This document shows, piece by piece, positions 14,901 through 16,976 of a DNA stretch of 16,976 nt (position 1 is its first letter; each line of letters starts with the position of its first letter). Location: contig CAJTPN010000034.1 in NCBI GenBank assembly GCA_910578185.1, forward strand, positions 1 to 16,976, given 5' to 3'. The notes beneath the pieces are model-generated. The model was not told the origin of the DNA and searched no databases. It saw nothing but the letters and a program-made list of their open reading frames with translations. The position numbers and the translations under genes are program-made. Source of the DNA: an uncultured Acetatifactor sp. (lineage in GTDB: Bacteria; Bacillota; Clostridia; Lachnospirales; Lachnospiraceae).

Positions 14901-15461
14901 TTATAGAATATCCGGTTCACACATCCTGCGCCAGAAAAACTTTCTTTCACGCATGGATTTCGGATCAACTTCTTTCAGCTTATTCAAAATTGGATTGTAC
15001 ATTTCTTCGTGTTCAAAAAGACTGAACTCAGGATCGAGCACCAGATTTCTGGCAATTTCATCCCGAAACTGCGGATAAAACGACAGCCATAATCCCAGGC
15101 AATCAACAAACTGACTAAGGCTATAATTCATCAAATAAAGTATTGCCATATCGTATCCATTGTCATTTACGATTTGTATTTGATAAACCGATTGAAAGGT
15201 CAGGTTGATTGCCAGTTCCCCCATTACATCCAAAGAGCCGATTTGCAGATATGGATGTTGCAGATATGGATATTTTTTTATTGTCGGCATACTTAAAAAT
15301 GTTATCGGCGCATTTGGAGTAATTTCATAACCCGCATGGAGCGGAAGCCCAGTCTCTGTCAAAAAGACAAATGTCTCTGTCGGCAGTTTCAGCGGTTCCA
15401 GTGTTTCTTTTGGGAACGGAACTAAAGATGCTTTATATTCTTCTGTTATTTCTATGTTCAT
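14901..15461 (-). CDS. SUKH-4 family immunity protein
   Basis: A 186-residue soluble protein. The ATG at 15461 follows GGAGG by seven bases; an upstream in-frame ATG overlaps that site. It shows LKLPTETFVFLTETGLPL at about residues 24-41, the typical entry of SUKH-4 proteins, then an IG turn (YLQIGSLDVMGELAI) near 73-87, an 'I.IV...' strand and a final helix with NYSLSQFVDCLGLWL. SUKH-4 members are immunity proteins of polymorphic toxin systems and act in the cytoplasm. An in-frame 15-base tandem duplication lies in the middle of the gene. Downstream follows the SMI1/KNR4-like gene 13734-14882. Confidence 0.85.
   Translation of the reverse strand: MNIEITEEYKASLVPFPKETLEPLKLPTETFVFLTETGLPLHAGYEITPNAPITFLSMPTIKKYPYLQHPYLQIGSLDVMGELAINLTFQSVYQIQIVNDNGYDMAILYLMNYSLSQFVDCLGLWLSFYPQFRDEIARNLVLDPEFSLFEHEEMYNPILNKLKEVDPKSMRERKFFWRRMCEPDIL
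15243..15272 (-). repeat. 15-base tandem duplication inside the SUKH-4 gene
   Basis: TTGCAGATATGGATG is followed directly by TTGCAGATATGGATA. In the protein this gives two consecutive copies of PYLQ with one residue difference (YPYLQ then HPYLQ). The frame is kept, and the duplication falls at the loop just before the conserved IG turn, a surface that could contact the toxin. Confidence 0.75.
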
Positions 15462-15504
15462 GTTGGTTCCTCCAATCATTACTTCTGGACAGGTGATAAC
15501 AGAA

Positions 15505-15909
15505 TTATTCCGTTACCATGTTATAATATTCTTTCCCATTCTCCATATATGGCACGGCATAGAACCGTTTCCCTATAAGAGCCCTCAGCTTTTGAATATC
15601 CGCCAAATCGAAGGATCCAAACTCCTGATAACAGATGGTTTCACTTGTCTCATTTAACTGCTCATAAAAATCTGTAACAAAAAGGTTAAATTCATCCAGA
15701 AGCCCCTCAATCGGAACCTGCGTAAGATTTCTGGGTGACGCATCTTCTTCGCCATAACAATCCGGCTCCATTTCAAATGCGAGAGATGTAACAAAAACGT
15801 CTTCATCGCCAACGCTATATCGACTTTTTGTTTTGTAAATCCCTTCTTCAATTTTTTGAAAATCAGATGTTGCATATTTTTCCGGTGTATAGTTCTTAAA
15901 ATTTTTCAT
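15505..15909 (-). CDS. Hypothetical acidic protein, possible immunity protein
   Basis: A 134-residue acidic soluble protein. The ATG at 15909 lies one base after the upstream stop and ten bases after AAGGAG, which selects it over an in-frame start at 15948. It has an N-terminal segment FKNYTPEKYATSDFQKIEEGIY, a middle with DVFVTSLAFEMEPDCYGEED and a C-terminal helix-strand pair around IQKLRALIGKRFYAVPY. I do not recognise the family. It may be translated together with the small membrane protein before it (15911-16087). Confidence 0.8.
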   Translation of the reverse strand: MKNFKNYTPEKYATSDFQKIEEGIYKTKSRYSVGDEDVFVTSLAFEMEPDCYGEEDASPRNLTQVPIEGLLDEFNLFVTDFYEQLNETSETICYQEFGSFDLADIQKLRALIGKRFYAVPYMENGKEYYNMVTE

Positions 15910-15910
15910 G

Positions 15911-16087
15911 TTACTGTTTCTCCTTATTACCTTTACTGAAGTATCCAATTACAGCCATCATAAAACCAGCCAGCACAAGAATGACAGCAGGCCAGAAAAC
16001 ATATATCGGCATAATCTCTAATCCCGCAAGAATAAGTAATGCGATACCCAAAAGCATCAAACTATTACCAAACATAATTTTTTTCAT
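15911..16087 (-). CDS. Small membrane protein, 58 residues
   Basis: The ATG at 16087 is preceded by GAGGGTGA; longer frames upstream lack a site and overlap the previous gene. The protein has two hydrophobic helices, about residues 7-24 and 28-50 (leucine-, isoleucine- and alanine-rich), joined by a short Glu-Ile-Met-Pro turn, and a basic end SKGNKEKQ. No family recognised. It sits 25 bases after the stop of the IGGADGPTSIF protein and one base before the start at 15909, making a compact cluster of three small membrane genes and one soluble gene. Confidence 0.72.
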   Translation of the reverse strand: MKKIMFGNSLMLLGIALLILAGLEIMPIYVFWPAVILVLAGFMMAVIGYFSKGNKEKQ

Positions 16088-16112
16088 TCTGATCACCCTC
16101 TCAAAATGGAAT

Positions 16113-16355
16113 TTATTTTTTTCCTGCAAAAATAAAAATACCAATCGCAAGCAAAACAATTCCCACGATTATTCCTGTAATTGCTGGAGTACCTCCAATT
16201 TTGCCGGCAACAAATATTGAAGTAGGACCATCTGCCCCGCCAATGACGGACACTGATTTCGCTACTGACATTTGCTCATTTACCTTAAAAACCAGACTTA
16301 TTGCTGCCATTATAATTCCTATTACTGACAAAGTAATTCCTATCGCCTTTTTCAT
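16113..16355 (-). CDS. Small membrane protein with IGGADGPTSIF motif (decarboxylase beta-subunit-like)
   Basis: An 80-residue protein from the ATG at 16355, eight bases after GAGGAG. It has a hydrophobic N-terminal helix (residues 5-23), a ~30-residue middle and a second helix (58-76). The middle holds IGGADGPTSIFVAGKIGG (38-55). DGPTSI with flanking glycines is a signature of the beta subunit of sodium-translocating decarboxylases (OadB/GcdB), where it lies in the ion path of a ~370-residue protein. Here it occurs in a stand-alone protein one quarter that size, without the other parts of that enzyme. Similar short proteins are often labelled 'decarboxylase subunit beta' in Lachnospiraceae, in my recollection, but an ion-pump role is unlikely. 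Confidence 0.78.
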   Translation of the reverse strand: MKKAIGITLSVIGIIMAAISLVFKVNEQMSVAKSVSVIGGADGPTSIFVAGKIGGTPAITGIIVGIVLLAIGIFIFAGKK

Positions 16356-16409
16356 GCACTCATCTCCTCTAAATTCCAATTTCCCAATATAGCAAACTAT
16401 AAGTTACAT

Positions 16410-16676
16410 TCACTCACCAGCCGTTTGCTTTCGCTTTGGGCGACAGGCAAAGTAGATAGCAAGAAAAATAATGGTAGGAATATTCCCCAACAGCCATACA
16501 AAAAACACTTGCCAAATTAGTGTACCGGCCGACATATTAAAAGGATAAAGAAAACCAAACAAAAATGAAATAACAGGTAAAATAAGTCCAGGCCATTTGC
16601 GTTCTGTCCGCGACAGAAAAATTTGTAACAAGACGATACCAATTAAAAAAGCGAATGCTAAAGTTGCACGAACCAT
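16410..16676 (-). CDS. Small three-helix membrane protein
   Basis: An 88-residue protein with ATG at 16676 six bases after GGAGG. Membrane segments lie at about residues 2-21, 30-47 and 53-76, followed by a basic cytoplasmic tail (CRPKRKQTAGE). The loop SRTERKWPG between the first two is positively charged. No family recognised. It is the second gene of the run from the right edge, between the PH-like gene and the IGGADGPTSIF protein. Confidence 0.75.
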   Translation of the reverse strand: MVRATLAFAFLIGIVLLQIFLSRTERKWPGLILPVISFLFGFLYPFNMSAGTLIWQVFFVWLLGNIPTIIFLAIYFACRPKRKQTAGE

Positions 16677-16702
16677 AATATTCCTCCAATTCCGATTTTA
16701 CC

Positions 16703-16976
16703 TTACAATTTCTGCACGCCTAACTGCATCAGCCAGCCCTGTAGCTTTTTTGCCGGGAAACCCGTAAAGGAATAATTTTCTCCTGTCCGGCTGTGGATTG
16801 TTACCTGGGTAAATATCGCCACACCACTCACCGAAAATCCCCTGATGTCTTCCAACGGTAAATCCATATCCAATGTGCCGGGCATCATGCTGATTTTGAA
16901 ACACGCCCGCTGATTAGTGATATAGATGTTCCCTTGAAACGGCTTTTTGCTCAGTCCCTGCTTCAAATAGATTGAC
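16703..16976 (-). CDS. PH/GRAM-like domain protein, 5' end cut by window edge
   Basis: The frame is open to the right edge and the N-terminus is missing; a TTG at 16966 is not a convincing start. The visible ~91 residues read as the second half of a bacterial PH/GRAM domain: FQGNIYITNQRACFK (strand pair with the 'G.ly.TN.R..F' motif), then a DMDLPLEDIRGFSV turn, VTIHSRTGENYSFTGFP and a final helix with KKLQGWLMQLG. Such domains bind lipids or proteins at the inner membrane face. It is the most upstream gene seen, so whatever starts the array, possibly the toxin itself, would lie beyond 16976. Confidence 0.8.
   Translation of the reverse strand, partial: SIYLKQGLSKKPFQGNIYITNQRACFKISMMPGTLDMDLPLEDIRGFSVSGVAIFTQVTIHSRTGENYSFTGFPAKKLQGWLMQLGVQKL

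Noticed and set aside
1..16976. CRISPR arrays, tRNA or rRNA genes, insertion sequences
   Set aside because: No regularly spaced repeats, no cloverleaf-like tRNA sequence, no transposase motifs and no terminal inverted repeats were seen by eye on either strand.

Overview
The window looks like chromosomal DNA from a low-GC Firmicute, most likely a gut clostridium of the Lachnospiraceae type. The grounds are strong AGGAGG-type ribosome binding sites about 6-10 bases before nearly every start, AT-rich small genes, classic Gram-positive lipoprotein signals and protein families common in that group. The taxonomic call is an inference. All 28 genes recognised lie on the minus strand, so transcription runs from base 16976 down to base 1. 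Gaps are short (mostly 1-130 bases), and the longest stretch without a confident gene is about 186 bases (3837-4022).

The content is that of an immunity-gene array of a polymorphic (contact-dependent or secreted) toxin system, with no toxin gene inside the window. Four genes carry SUKH-superfamily signatures: SUKH-3 at 4023-4595, a SMI1/KNR4 domain fused to HEAT-like and leucine-rich regions at 9731-11623, a SMI1/KNR4-like two-domain protein at 13734-14882, and SUKH-4 at 14901-15461. Two genes (55-555 and 11692-12120) share an Imm1-like C-terminus. A Sel1-repeat gene (12956-13680) is broken by a one-base deletion. Several further soluble proteins of 95-190 residues are unassigned and fit the same role by context only.

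Mixed among these is a second class. It comprises three lipoproteins (1237-1575, 2408-2899, 4705-5508), two proteins with an extracytoplasmic domain between two membrane segments (5505-6029, 12240-12953), a membrane protein with a cytoplasmic PH-like tail (8135-8671), and five very small membrane proteins of 53-88 residues (1628-1789, 7818-8006, 15911-16087, 16113-16355, 16410-16676). If this is an immunity array, these would be expected to protect the envelope rather than the cytoplasm. One tiny protein carries the motif IGGADGPTSIF, otherwise typical of the beta subunit of sodium-pumping decarboxylases.

The middle (6065-11623) holds larger genes: a helical protein of unknown family, a DUF4299-like protein, a formylglycine-generating-enzyme-like (SUMF1) protein that appears to have lost part of the usual core, and the 630-residue SMI1/KNR4-LRR protein, which is visibly richer in G+C. 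Two genes far apart (4705-5508 and 12240-12953) share a diverged block of about 95 bases covering their 3' ends and downstream DNA. This suggests growth of the array by duplication and recombination. Both window edges cut genes: a PH/GRAM-like protein on the right, and on the left the first codons of a gene with a strong ribosome binding site.
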